Positions 30,968 through 38,733 of a DNA stretch of 64,000 nucleotides are shown here, piece by piece; the first letter of the stretch is position 1, and every line of letters begins with the position of its first letter. A program made the translations under genes and the position numbers. Under the pieces are notes generated by a model. That model ran no database searches. It was given only the letters and a program-made list of their open reading frames with translations, and was not told where the DNA came from. The stretch is from VRUE01 sp963814915 (GTDB lineage: Bacteria > Actinomycetota > Thermoleophilia > Solirubrobacterales > 70-9), in NCBI GenBank assembly GCA_963814915.1, contig CAWFEI010000011.1, forward strand, positions 54,855 through 118,854, given 5' to 3'.

Positions 30968-32323
30968 CTATCCCCCCGAAAGCCGCTTGCGAAGCGCCTG
31001 CAAGCGACGCCCGAGCTCGCCCTCGAAGCCGCGATCGGTGGGGTCGTAGAACCGCCGTCCCGCGAGGTCGGGAGGCATCAACGGCTGGTCGGCGACGGCG
31101 CCCGGCTCGTCGTGCGCGTAGCGGTAGCCCTCACCGCGGCCAAGCTCCCCGGCGCCTGGGTAGTGGGCGTCGCGCAGGTGGTCGGGCGGGGTCTGAGCGC
31201 CGTTCTCGCGAACCTCCGCCCGGGCGCGACCGAGCGCTTTGTAGGAGGCGTTGGACTTCGGCGCCAAAGCGAGGTAGACGGCGGCCTGGGCGAGGTTGAG
31301 CGCGCACTCGGGCAGGCCGACCCGATCGACCGCGCGCGCCGCCGCGTCGGCGATCAGCAGCGCCTGCGGGTCGGCGTTGCCGATGTCCTCGGAGGCGAGG
31401 ATGACCATGCGGCGGGCGATGAAGCGTGGGTCCTCGCCGCCCTCCAACATCACCGCGAGGTAGTAGAGCGAGGCGTCGACATCGGAGCCACGCGTCGCCT
31501 TGATCCAGGCGGAGACGAAGTCGTAGTGACGGTCGCCCTGGCGGTCGTAGTCGAGCGCCTTGCGCTGCATCGCGTCCTCGACGGCGGTGACGTCGACCGC
31601 TTCCGACTTTGATGTCGCTCCAGCAACATCAAAGTCGGAAGCGCGCTCAATCGCACGCTCGAGCGCGGAGAGGGCGACCCGGGCGTCGCCGCCGGAGCGC
31701 TCGGCGAGCATCTTCAGGGCCGCGTCCTCGACCGGGGGCGGATCGGCCGGCCCGCGCTCCGGGTCGCTCAGCGCCCGCCGCAGCAGCTCCTCGACCTGCG
31801 CGGCCGAGAGCGGCTGCAGCTCGTATATCTGGCAGCGCGAGAGCAGCGCCGAGTTGACCTCGAAGTAGGGGTTCTCGGTGGTCGCCCCGATCAGCGTCAA
31901 CAGGCCCTCCTCTACGGCCGGCAACAGCGCGTCCTGCTGGGCCTTGTTGAAGCGGTGGATCTCGTCCAGGAAGAGGATCGTCGGCCTGCCCGAGCGCCGG
32001 CGCTCCCGCGCTCGCTCGATCACGCCCCGGATCTCGGCTTTGCCGGCATTGACCGCCGACTCCTCCTCGAACGCCCCGTCCGCCCCGGCGGCGGCGATCC
32101 GCGCCAGGGTCGTCTTGCCGGCCCCTGGAGGCCCGTAGAGGATCGCCGAGTGCGGGTGCCCCGATTCGATCGAGGTCCGCAGCGCCGACCCCTCCCCCAG
32201 CACATGCTCCTGCCCGACCAGCTCGTCCAGCGACCGCGGCCGCATCCGCACCGCGAGTGGCGCATCGGCAGCTACTTCCTCCGCGCCGGGGGCCGCATCG
32301 GTGTCGAATAGCCGCTCGTCCAT
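30968..32323 (-). CDS. rarA: Replication-associated recombination protein A (MgsA/RarA AAA+ ATPase)
   Basis: This clamp-loader-like AAA+ ATPase acts at stalled replication forks. I selected MDERLFDTDAAP at 32323, which lies 41 bp from the divergent ALDH start, over the upstream ATG at 32362. Landmarks are RPRSLDELVGQEHVLGEG, Walker A YGPPGAGKTTLARI, Walker B ILFLDEIHRFNKAQQD, sensor IGATTENPYFEVN, and the C-terminal tetramerisation region ALDYDRQGDRHYDFVSAWIKATRGSDVDA. Between ALERAIERA and AVDVTAVEDAMQ it has an extra stretch, SDFDVAGATSKSE, encoded by a perfect 17-bp-arm palindrome (31599-31642). Confidence 0.93.
   Translation of the reverse strand: MDERLFDTDAAPGAEEVAADAPLAVRMRPRSLDELVGQEHVLGEGSALRTSIESGHPHSAILYGPPGAGKTTLARIAAAGADGAFEEESAVNAGKAEIRGVIERARERRRSGRPTILFLDEIHRFNKAQQDALLPAVEEGLLTLIGATTENPYFEVNSALLSRCQIYELQPLSAAQVEELLRRALSDPERGPADPPPVEDAALKMLAERSGGDARVALSALERAIERASDFDVAGATSKSEAVDVTAVEDAMQRKALDYDRQGDRHYDFVSAWIKATRGSDVDASLYYLAVMLEGGEDPRFIARRMVILASEDIGNADPQALLIADAAARAVDRVGLPECALNLAQAAVYLALAPKSNASYKALGRARAEVRENGAQTPPDHLRDAHYPGAGELGRGEGYRYAHDEPGAVADQPLMPPDLAGRRFYDPTDRGFEGELGRRLQALRKRLSGG
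31599..31642. repeat. 44-bp palindrome inside rarA
   Basis: GCTTCCGACTTTGATGT and ACATCAAAGTCGGAAGC are perfect 17-bp arms around a 10-base loop. The element is entirely within the coding sequence and is translated as ASDFDVAGATSKSEA. Its AT-richer composition contrasts with the surrounding GC-rich codons, suggesting insertion. Confidence 0.65.
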
Positions 32324-32364
32324 CGAATACGAGTATGAGGAAGTCGGGCGTACAATCGCCAACC

Positions 32365-33960
32365 ATGGAGATCGCCACGCAGCCCCAAGCCGCCCAGTCC
32401 ACGCTCGAGAGCTTCAATCCCGCGACCGGTGAGCTCGTCGGCTCGGTCGCGACGATCACGCCCGACGAAGTCCAGGGAGTCGTCGACGACGTCGCCCGCA
32501 TCCAACCGGCCTGGGCCGAGCTGAGCCTGAAGGACCGCGGCGCCTACCTGCGCCGCGCCGCCGACGCGCTGCTCGACGACATCGACGAGCTGGCCGAGCT
32601 GCTGGTCAGCGAGCAGGGCAAGGCGCGCGCCGAGGCCTACACGATGGAGCTGCTGCCGACCGTCGACGCCCTGCACTGGTGCGCCAAGGCCGGCCCGAAG
32701 ATCCTCGCCGACGAGAAGGTGCGGATGTCACAGGCATTCCTGGCGACCAAGAAATCGCGCTTCACCTACGAGCCGCTCGGCGTCGTCGGCGTGATCGCGC
32801 CCTGGAACTATCCCTGGTCGATCCCCTTCGGCGAGGTCGCGATCGCGCTGATGGCCGGCAACGGGGTCGTGCTCAAGCCGGCCAGCCTGACGCCGCTGCT
32901 GGGCGAGGCGATCCGCCGCGTCTTCGAGAAGGGCGGCCTGCCCGAGGGGTTGGTCCGGGTCGTGCACGGTGGCGGCGCGGTCGGCGACGCGCTGGCCCGC
33001 TCCAGCGCGGAGAAGATCTTCTTCACCGGCTCGGTCGACGTCGGCCGCAAGGTCGGCGAGGTCTGCGCCTCGCAGCTCAAGGGCTCGGTGCTCGAGCTCG
33101 GCGGCAAGGACCCGATGATCGTCTGCGCCGACGCCGACCTCGACAACGCGATCTCCGGCGCCGTCTGGGGCGGCTTCGCCAACGCCGGCCAGACCTGCTC
33201 GGGAATAGAGCGCGTCTACGTCATGCGTGAGGTTGCCGACCGCTTCATCGAGGGCGTCGTCCGCGAGGCCCAGAAGCTGCGCCTCGGCAACCCGCTGGAG
33301 TGGGAGACCGAGATCGGCCCGATGACCTCCGACGGCCAGTACGAGATCGTCGTCGACCTGATCGAGGACGCCGTCGCCTCGGGCGCGACCAAGCTCTGCG
33401 GCGGCCCGACCGAGGTCGCCGGCCTGCCCGGCAAGTTCGTCGCCCCGACCGTGCTGACCGGGGTCACGCACGAGACGCGGATCATGAAAGAGGAGGTCTT
33501 CGGCCCGGTGCTGCCGATCGTCGTCGTCGACTCCGAGCAGGAGGCGATCGACCTCGCCAACGACTCCGAGTTCGGCCTCGGCGCATCGGTCTGGACCAAG
33601 GACCGCCAGAAGGGGGCGCGGATCGCGCGGCGGATCGAGTCGGGAATGGTCTGGGTCAACGACCACTCGTTCAGCCACGGCGCCTGCCAGTGCGCCTGGG
33701 GCGGCGTCAAGGACTCCGGGGTCGGCCGCTCGCACTCCAAATTCGGCTTCTACGAGTGCGTCAACATCAAGATGAACGCCTGGGAGCCGGGGCTGGCGCG
33801 CGACTTCTGGTGGCACCCCTACGACCGCACCCTGGGCGAAGCCGTGCGCGCCTCGGCAAAGATCCTCTACGGCAAGGGCGCCACCCGGAGCCAGGCGCTG
33901 CGCGAGGGCGCCGGCCCGCTGCTCAAGGTCGGCGCGCGCACCCTGCGCAAGCGCCGCTAG
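32365..33960 (+). CDS. Aldehyde dehydrogenase family protein, 531 aa
   Basis: This is a full ALDH with a longer C-terminus than usual. The ATG at 32365 gives MEIATQPQAAQ and then the ALDH start ESFNPATGELVGSV. Landmarks are APWNYPWSIPFGEVAIALMAG (nucleotide binding), FFTGSVDVGRKVGE, the Glu motif VLELGGKDPMIV, and the Cys motif FANAGQTCSGIERV. The last 60 residues (WWHPYDRTLGEAVRASAKILYG) form an extra tail as in succinate-semialdehyde or fatty-aldehyde dehydrogenases of this type. It is divergent from rarA. Physiological substrate unknown. Confidence 0.9.
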   Translation: MEIATQPQAAQSTLESFNPATGELVGSVATITPDEVQGVVDDVARIQPAWAELSLKDRGAYLRRAADALLDDIDELAELLVSEQGKARAEAYTMELLPTVDALHWCAKAGPKILADEKVRMSQAFLATKKSRFTYEPLGVVGVIAPWNYPWSIPFGEVAIALMAGNGVVLKPASLTPLLGEAIRRVFEKGGLPEGLVRVVHGGGAVGDALARSSAEKIFFTGSVDVGRKVGEVCASQLKGSVLELGGKDPMIVCADADLDNAISGAVWGGFANAGQTCSGIERVYVMREVADRFIEGVVREAQKLRLGNPLEWETEIGPMTSDGQYEIVVDLIEDAVASGATKLCGGPTEVAGLPGKFVAPTVLTGVTHETRIMKEEVFGPVLPIVVVDSEQEAIDLANDSEFGLGASVWTKDRQKGARIARRIESGMVWVNDHSFSHGACQCAWGGVKDSGVGRSHSKFGFYECVNIKMNAWEPGLARDFWWHPYDRTLGEAVRASAKILYGKGATRSQALREGAGPLLKVGARTLRKRR

Positions 33961-34028
33961 CGACTGCCGGCTGAACGGTTTGCCACCGCATCCGGGGTAA
34001 ATCGTCCAGTCGAGGGAGAATCCGCCGG

Positions 34029-34688
34029 ATGACTGCGGCAATCGAGCTGCGCGGCCTGCGACGCGACTACGGCGAACGCCCGGCGCTGGCCGGGGTCGAC
34101 CTCTCGCTCGGGCAGGGGGAGTCACTCCTCGTGCTGGGGCCAAACGGCAGCGGCAAGACGACCCTGCTGCGGATCCTCGCCACCCTGCTGCGGCCGAGCG
34201 GGGGCGAGGCGCGGGTCTTCGGCGCCAGCCTCCCAGGCGAGGCCTGGAAGGTCCGCGGCAGAATCGGCCTGCTCGGCCATGACGCCCTTTTCTACCGTGA
34301 CCTCAGCGGTCGGGAGAACCTCGGCTTCCACGCGCGCCTGCACGGGCTGCGCGGCGAGGCCGCCGAGGCGCGGATCTCAGCGCTGCTCGCGGCCGTCGAC
34401 ATGGGGCGCCGCGGCGACGACCGGGTGGCCGAGCTCTCGGCGGGCATGCGGCAGCGCCTCGCCGTCTGCCGCTGCGTGCTGCACGAGCCCGAGCTGTTGC
34501 TGCTCGACGAGCCCGACTCGAATCTCGACACCGAGGGCCGCGAGCTGGTGGGGCGGTTGATCGGCCCGGCCCCCGGCCGTACGCGCGTCTTGGTCAGCCA
34601 CGACCCGGAGCGCCACCGCGGCGAGGCGGACCGGGTGCTGGAGCTCGGGGCCGGCGGAACGGTCGCGGCCTCGGTCGGGGCGTCATGA
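34029..34688 (+). CDS. ccmA: Heme exporter ATP-binding protein CcmA
   Basis: This 219-aa ABC ATPase is part of cytochrome c maturation system I (CcmABCD), which loads heme onto CcmE outside the membrane. It has Walker A LGPNGSGKTTLLRIL near 38, signature LSAGMRQRLAVCR near 140, and Walker B LLLLDEPDSNLD near 158. The VSHD switch follows. Its stop overlaps the start of ccmB by 4 bp. It heads the cluster ccmA-ccmB-ccmC-ccmD-hemA-hemC-cobA/hemD-birA. Confidence 0.87.
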   Translation: MTAAIELRGLRRDYGERPALAGVDLSLGQGESLLVLGPNGSGKTTLLRILATLLRPSGGEARVFGASLPGEAWKVRGRIGLLGHDALFYRDLSGRENLGFHARLHGLRGEAAEARISALLAAVDMGRRGDDRVAELSAGMRQRLAVCRCVLHEPELLLLDEPDSNLDTEGRELVGRLIGPAPGRTRVLVSHDPERHRGEADRVLELGAGGTVAASVGAS

Positions 34689-35365
34689 CTCCCTCCCGCC
34701 TCGCCTTCGCCGCGATCCTCGGCAAGGACCTGCGCGCCGAGCTGCGCACGCTGCAGTCGCTGCCGGCGATGGCGCTGTTCGCCGTCACGACGTTCGTCAT
34801 CTTCCGCTTCGGGCTCGACCGCACACAGCTCTCCGGCAGCCTCGCCGCCGGCGTGCTCTGGGCGACGCTGCTCTTCGCCGCGATCCTCGGCATCAACCGC
34901 CTCTTCGTCGCCGAGCGCGAGGAGGGTGGCTTCGACGCGATGCGCCTCGCCCCGATCGACCGCACAGCCGTCTTCGCCGCCAAGGCGGTGGCGCTGCTCG
35001 CCTACCTGCTGGTCCTCGACCTGGTCGTGGTCCCTGTCTTCGCCCTCTTCTTCCTCGACTCGGCCGCGGCGCTCGCCCCGCTCGCCCTCGTTCTGCTGCT
35101 TGCCGACCTCGGCCTTGCCGCGACAGGCACCCTGATCTCCTCGATGGCGGTCAACTCCCGCGCCCGCGACCTGCTCGTGCCGCTCGTGCTGCTGCCGCTC
35201 GTCGTGCCGCTCTCGATCGCCGCGACCGGGGCGATCGAGCCTCTGCTCGCGGTGGGCGGTCCCGGTTACCACCGTTTCGGCACCTGGCTCGCGACGCTCG
35301 GGCTATACGATTTGATCTTCCTCCTGGTCGGATACGCGGTGTTCGACTTCCTGTTGGAGGACTGA
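34685..35365 (+). CDS. ccmB: Heme exporter membrane protein CcmB
   Basis: This 226-aa polytopic protein has six predicted spans. The N-terminus FAAILGKDLRAELRTLQSLP is typical of CcmB, as is the motif ERE-EGGFDAMRLAPIDR. It overlaps ccmA by 4 bp and precedes ccmC by 8 bp. It forms the ABC channel with CcmA and CcmC. Confidence 0.87.
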   Translation: MTPSRLAFAAILGKDLRAELRTLQSLPAMALFAVTTFVIFRFGLDRTQLSGSLAAGVLWATLLFAAILGINRLFVAEREEGGFDAMRLAPIDRTAVFAAKAVALLAYLLVLDLVVVPVFALFFLDSAAALAPLALVLLLADLGLAATGTLISSMAVNSRARDLLVPLVLLPLVVPLSIAATGAIEPLLAVGGPGYHRFGTWLATLGLYDLIFLLVGYAVFDFLLED

Positions 35366-35373
35366 TCGCGCGC

Positions 35374-36096
35374 ATGTACGGCAAAGGCCTGAGACCACTC
35401 TCGATCGCGACCGTCGCGATGCTCGTCGCTGCGCTCTCGCTGGTCTTCTTCTACGCGCCGCTCGACGCCGACCAGGGCTTCATCCAGAAGATCTTCTACC
35501 TGCACGTGCCGCTGGCGGTCGTCGCCCTGATCGGCTTCGTGATCGGCGGGGTCTTCGCGATCGCCCACCTGCGCAGCGGCAACTCGAAGTGGGACGCCTA
35601 CTCCTACGTCTCGATCCACATGTCTGTGATCTTCGGCGTCGCCGTCCTGGTTACGGGCTCGATCTGGGCCAAGGCGTCGTGGGGGCACTGGTGGGTCTGG
35701 GACGAGCCGACGCTGGTCAGCTTCCTGATCGTCTTCCTGATGTACGCGACCTACTACCCCTTCCGCTACGCGATCGAGGACCGCGAGCGCCAGGCGCGCT
35801 ACGCCTCGGTCTTCGCGATCGTCGCCGGGGCCTTCGTGCCGCTCAACTTCATGGCCGTGCGGATGGCGCAGAGCCTCGTCCACCCGCGCACCTTCGGCAC
35901 CGCCAACGGCGGCCTCCCCTCCTCGATGATGCTCACCTTCCTGGTCAGCCTGGTCGCGATCGGTCTGCTCTGGGTGACCCTGGTCAAATTCGAGCTGACC
36001 GCGAAGAGCGCCTCGGGACAGGTCAAGCGCCTGCGGCGCGCGCTCGACGCACCGGCTCCCGGCGGCGGCTCCCGGGTCGCCCCGGAGGTGCCCTGA
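35374..36096 (+). CDS. ccmC: Heme-handling protein CcmC/CcsA family
   Basis: This 240-aa membrane protein has six spans and the tryptophan-rich heme motif WGHWWVWDEPTLVSFLI near residue 107, which holds heme at the outer face. Conserved His residues flank it (HVPLAVVALIGF and VSIHMSVIFGVAV). It shuttles heme to CcmE, or to apocytochromes in system II. The ccmAB neighbours support CcmC. Confidence 0.9.
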   Translation: MYGKGLRPLSIATVAMLVAALSLVFFYAPLDADQGFIQKIFYLHVPLAVVALIGFVIGGVFAIAHLRSGNSKWDAYSYVSIHMSVIFGVAVLVTGSIWAKASWGHWWVWDEPTLVSFLIVFLMYATYYPFRYAIEDRERQARYASVFAIVAGAFVPLNFMAVRMAQSLVHPRTFGTANGGLPSSMMLTFLVSLVAIGLLWVTLVKFELTAKSASGQVKRLRRALDAPAPGGGSRVAPEVP

Positions 36097-36116
36097 ACCC
36101 ATGCGGCGGGAGCGTG

Positions 36117-36129
36117 CATATCTGATTCT
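36117..36129 (+). repeat. CATATCTGATTCT direct repeat, first copy
   Basis: These 13 bases recur at 36403-36415, 286 bp away, within the loop of a palindrome. A 10-base part also recurs at 3215-3224 on the other strand. The first copy lies in the ccmC-ccmD gap just before the ccmD start. Confidence 0.4.
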
Positions 36130-36142
36130 TCGCGACCAGAGC

Positions 36143-36451
36143 ATGGGTGAAGTCCATTCATTCGGGATGCTCGGCCTGCTCGCCGCCGCCCCGGCGCTGC
36201 CGCTCGACGAGGCGGGCAAGTACGTCGCCGGCGCCTACATCGTCTTCCTCGCCCTGATCGTCATCTACGTGGCGATCATGGCGTCGAAACTGCAGCGGAT
36301 CGAGCGGGAGCTTCGTGAGCTGGCCAGCTTTGCGGAACAAGGTGCGAATCGTCCCGAAAGCAGCGGCCAAGCCGCCCCCGGACGCGGGAGTGAGGGGCCA
36401 TCCATATCTGATTCTCTGGCCCCTCACGGGAGCAGAGGAGGCGGCGTCTGA
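36143..36451 (+). CDS. ccmD: CcmD-like small membrane protein
   Basis: From the ATG at 36143 the protein is 102 aa: a short N-terminus, one membrane span (KYVAGAYIVFLALIVIYVAI) and a charged coiled-coil tail (MASKLQRIERELRELASFA). That is the CcmD layout, a small subunit that holds CcmE to the CcmABC complex. The last 35 residues are low-complexity and are partly encoded by a palindrome (36390-36427), so the functional protein may end earlier. Its TGA overlaps the ATG of hemA by one base. Confidence 0.7.
   Translation: MGEVHSFGMLGLLAAAPALPLDEAGKYVAGAYIVFLALIVIYVAIMASKLQRIERELRELASFAEQGANRPESSGQAAPGRGSEGPSISDSLAPHGSRGGGV
36390..36427. repeat. 38-bp palindrome in the ccmD 3' end
   Basis: GTGAGGGGCCA and TGGCCCCTCAC are perfect 11-bp arms around a 16-base loop that contains the CATATCTGATTCT motif. 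It lies inside the last codons of ccmD, 24 bp before the hemA start, so a stem here could affect hemA translation. Confidence 0.6.
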
Positions 36452-37800
36452 TGAGTGAGCTGCTGACCCTCGGCGTCTCCCACAAGACCGCGCCGCTCGA
36501 TCTGCGCGAGCGGCTCTCGCTGACCGAGGGGCGCGCGGTCGGGGCGCTGCACGAGCTGACCGCCGTCGAGGGGATCCACGAGGCGGCGGCGATATCGACC
36601 TGCAACCGGACCGAGCTCTACCTGATCGTCTCCGACCCGGTCGAAGCCGAGTCGACCGCGCTCGGCGTGCTCACCCGGCAGGCGGAGATCCGCCCGACCG
36701 AGCTGCTCGGCCACCTCTACTCGCTGCGCTCCGGCGACGCCACCCGACACCTCTTCCGCGTCACCGCCGGGCTCGACTCGATGATCGTCGGCGAGGCCGA
36801 GATCCAGGGGCAGGTCAAACGCGCCTTCGAGCTAGCCCTCGTCGAGGGCGCCACCGGGCCGATCCTCAACCGCCTCTTCCGCGGCGCCCTCACCGCCGGT
36901 GGGCGGGTGCGCGAGGAGACGGCCGTCGGCGAGAAGGGCGTCTCCGTCCCCTCGGTCGCGGTCGAGCTGGCGCGGCGCACGCTCGGCGACCTCGGCGAGA
37001 AGCGGGTGCTCGTGGTCGGCGCCGGCGAGACCGCCGAGCTGGTCGCCAAAGCACTGGTCTCCCGCGGCGCCGCCGGGGTCTTCGTCGCCAACCGCCACTA
37101 CGACCGGGCGATCGGGCTCGCCCAGCGCTTCGAAGGCGAGGCGGTTCGCTTCGAGGAGCTGCCCGAGCAGCTGCAGGCCGCCGACATCGTCGTCTCAGCG
37201 ACCAACTCGCCGCACCACATCGTCGAGCACGACGACCTTGCACAGGTGATGGAGACACGCTCCGGCCGCCCACTGCTGCTCGTCGACATCGCCGTGCCGC
37301 GCGACATCGAGCCCGAGTGCCGGGACATCGCCGGGGTCAGCCTGCACGACATCGACGACGTCCAGCAGATCGCCGAGCGCAACGCCGGCGACCGCGAGGG
37401 CGAGGCGCGGAAGGCCGAGCCGATCCTTGCCGCCGAGCTCGACCGCTTCGAGCGCTGGCTCGCCTCGCTGTCGGTCGTGCCGACGATCGCCGCCCTGCGC
37501 GAACGGGCCGATGAAGTCATCGGCCGCGTGATGACCGAGAACGAGGGCCGTTGGGAGAGCCTCGGCGAGGCCGATCGCGAACGGGTGGCGGCGATGGCGA
37601 AGGCGATCGCCTCGCGGCTGCTGCACGAGCCGACCCTGCGGATGCGGCGCGCAGCGGGCAGCGACGACGCCTACGAGTACGTGAGCGCCCTGCGTGAGCT
37701 GTTCGGGTTGGACGCGGAGACGGAGCCGGAGGGTGACGCGGAGGCCGATGTGACGGATATCTCTGAACGTCGGGCCTATCCCGGCAGGGGTTCCACTTAA
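36451..37800 (+). CDS. hemA: Glutamyl-tRNA reductase
   Basis: This is the first committed step of C5-pathway tetrapyrrole synthesis; it reduces Glu-tRNA to glutamate-1-semialdehyde with NADPH. The catalytic Cys is in AAISTCNRTELYLI near residue 51. The conserved segments GLDSMIVGEAEIQGQVKRA (near 109) and VSVPSVAVELARR (near 166) are present, and the Rossmann motif is VLVVGAGETAELVAKAL. The length of 449 aa is normal. The start overlaps the ccmD stop (TGATG). The last residues, RAYPGRGST, are encoded by the left arm of a 63-bp palindrome and the stop codon lies in its loop. Confidence 0.95.
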   Translation: MSELLTLGVSHKTAPLDLRERLSLTEGRAVGALHELTAVEGIHEAAAISTCNRTELYLIVSDPVEAESTALGVLTRQAEIRPTELLGHLYSLRSGDATRHLFRVTAGLDSMIVGEAEIQGQVKRAFELALVEGATGPILNRLFRGALTAGGRVREETAVGEKGVSVPSVAVELARRTLGDLGEKRVLVVGAGETAELVAKALVSRGAAGVFVANRHYDRAIGLAQRFEGEAVRFEELPEQLQAADIVVSATNSPHHIVEHDDLAQVMETRSGRPLLLVDIAVPRDIEPECRDIAGVSLHDIDDVQQIAERNAGDREGEARKAEPILAAELDRFERWLASLSVVPTIAALRERADEVIGRVMTENEGRWESLGEADRERVAAMAKAIASRLLHEPTLRMRRAAGSDDAYEYVSALRELFGLDAETEPEGDAEADVTDISERRAYPGRGST

Positions 37801-37834
37801 GTACAAGACGCTCCACCCCTACCGGGATAGGCCC
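37772..37834. repeat. 63-bp palindrome across the hemA stop codon
   Basis: GGGCCTATCCCGGCAGGGGT pairs with ACCCCTACCGGGATAGGCCC, 20-bp arms with one mismatch around a 23-base loop. The left arm codes for the last residues of HemA, the loop carries the TAA, and the right arm ends 21 bp before hemC. It could attenuate or process the hemA-hemC transcript. Confidence 0.65.
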
Positions 37835-37854
37835 TTACTTCACTCGCTGACCTG

Positions 37855-38733
37855 ATGATTCGAATCGCTACTCGCGGAAGTGCACTCGCCAAAGCTCAGG
37901 CCGGTCAGGTCGCCGCGCTCCTGGGGGGAGGAGAGCTTGTGGAGGTTTCCTCGGATGGCGAGGTCGGGGATAAGGCGCGGTTTGTGCGGGGGGTTGAGCG
38001 GGCGCTTCTGGATCGAGAAGCCGACATAGGTGTGCACTCGGCGAAGGATTTGCCGGCCGAGATGCCGGAGGGGTTGACGATTGCGGCGGTGCCGGCGCGG
38101 GAGGATTCGGCGGATGTTTGGATCGGGGTCGGGGGGTCGCTCGACGGTGTGCCGGAAGGGGCTCGGGTTGGGACGGCGAGCCTGCGGCGCAAGGCCCAGC
38201 TGCTGGCCGCGCGTCCTGACTTGAGGGTGGGTGAGCTGCATGGCAACGTCGACACGCGGCTGCGCAAGCTTGCCGAGGAGGAACTGGACGGGATCGTGCT
38301 TGCCGCCGCCGGGCTCAAGCGGTTGGGGCGGGCCGGCGAGGCCTCGTTCTCACTCCCGGCAGAGGCGATGACTCCGGCGGCCGGGCAGGGCGCTCTGGTT
38401 CTGCAGGCGCGCGAGGACGACCCGGCATCGCGCGAGGCCGCGGCCGCGATCGGTGACGAAACGGCGCTGCGCGAGCTGACCGCCGAGCGTGCGGCCGTCT
38501 CCCTGCTCGACGCGACCTGCGCGACGCCGATCGGCGTGCACGCGCGCGTCGGAGGCGAGGCGATCGCGATCGAGGCCTTCGTCGGCCTGCCCGACGGCGG
38601 CGAGTGGATCCGCGACCGGGTCGAGGGGGACGCGGGGGAGCCGGCGGCGCTCGGGGCGCTGCTGGCCGAGCGCCTGCTCGGCGCCGGAGCCCGCGAGATC
38701 CTCGATCGTGCCGAGGAGTGGAACGCGGGATGA
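37855..38733 (+). CDS. hemC: Hydroxymethylbilane synthase (porphobilinogen deaminase)
   Basis: It joins four porphobilinogens into hydroxymethylbilane. The 292-aa length is normal. N-terminal IATRGSALAKAQAGQVA, GVHSAKDLPAEMP, and GTASLRRKAQLLAARPDLRV (arginines for substrate) are followed by the cofactor-attachment Cys in LLDATCATPIGVHA near 218. The 5' third uses fewer GC-ending codons than the rest. It overlaps cobA/hemD by 4 bp (ATGA). Confidence 0.95.
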   Translation: MIRIATRGSALAKAQAGQVAALLGGGELVEVSSDGEVGDKARFVRGVERALLDREADIGVHSAKDLPAEMPEGLTIAAVPAREDSADVWIGVGGSLDGVPEGARVGTASLRRKAQLLAARPDLRVGELHGNVDTRLRKLAEEELDGIVLAAAGLKRLGRAGEASFSLPAEAMTPAAGQGALVLQAREDDPASREAAAAIGDETALRELTAERAAVSLLDATCATPIGVHARVGGEAIAIEAFVGLPDGGEWIRDRVEGDAGEPAALGALLAERLLGAGAREILDRAEEWNAG

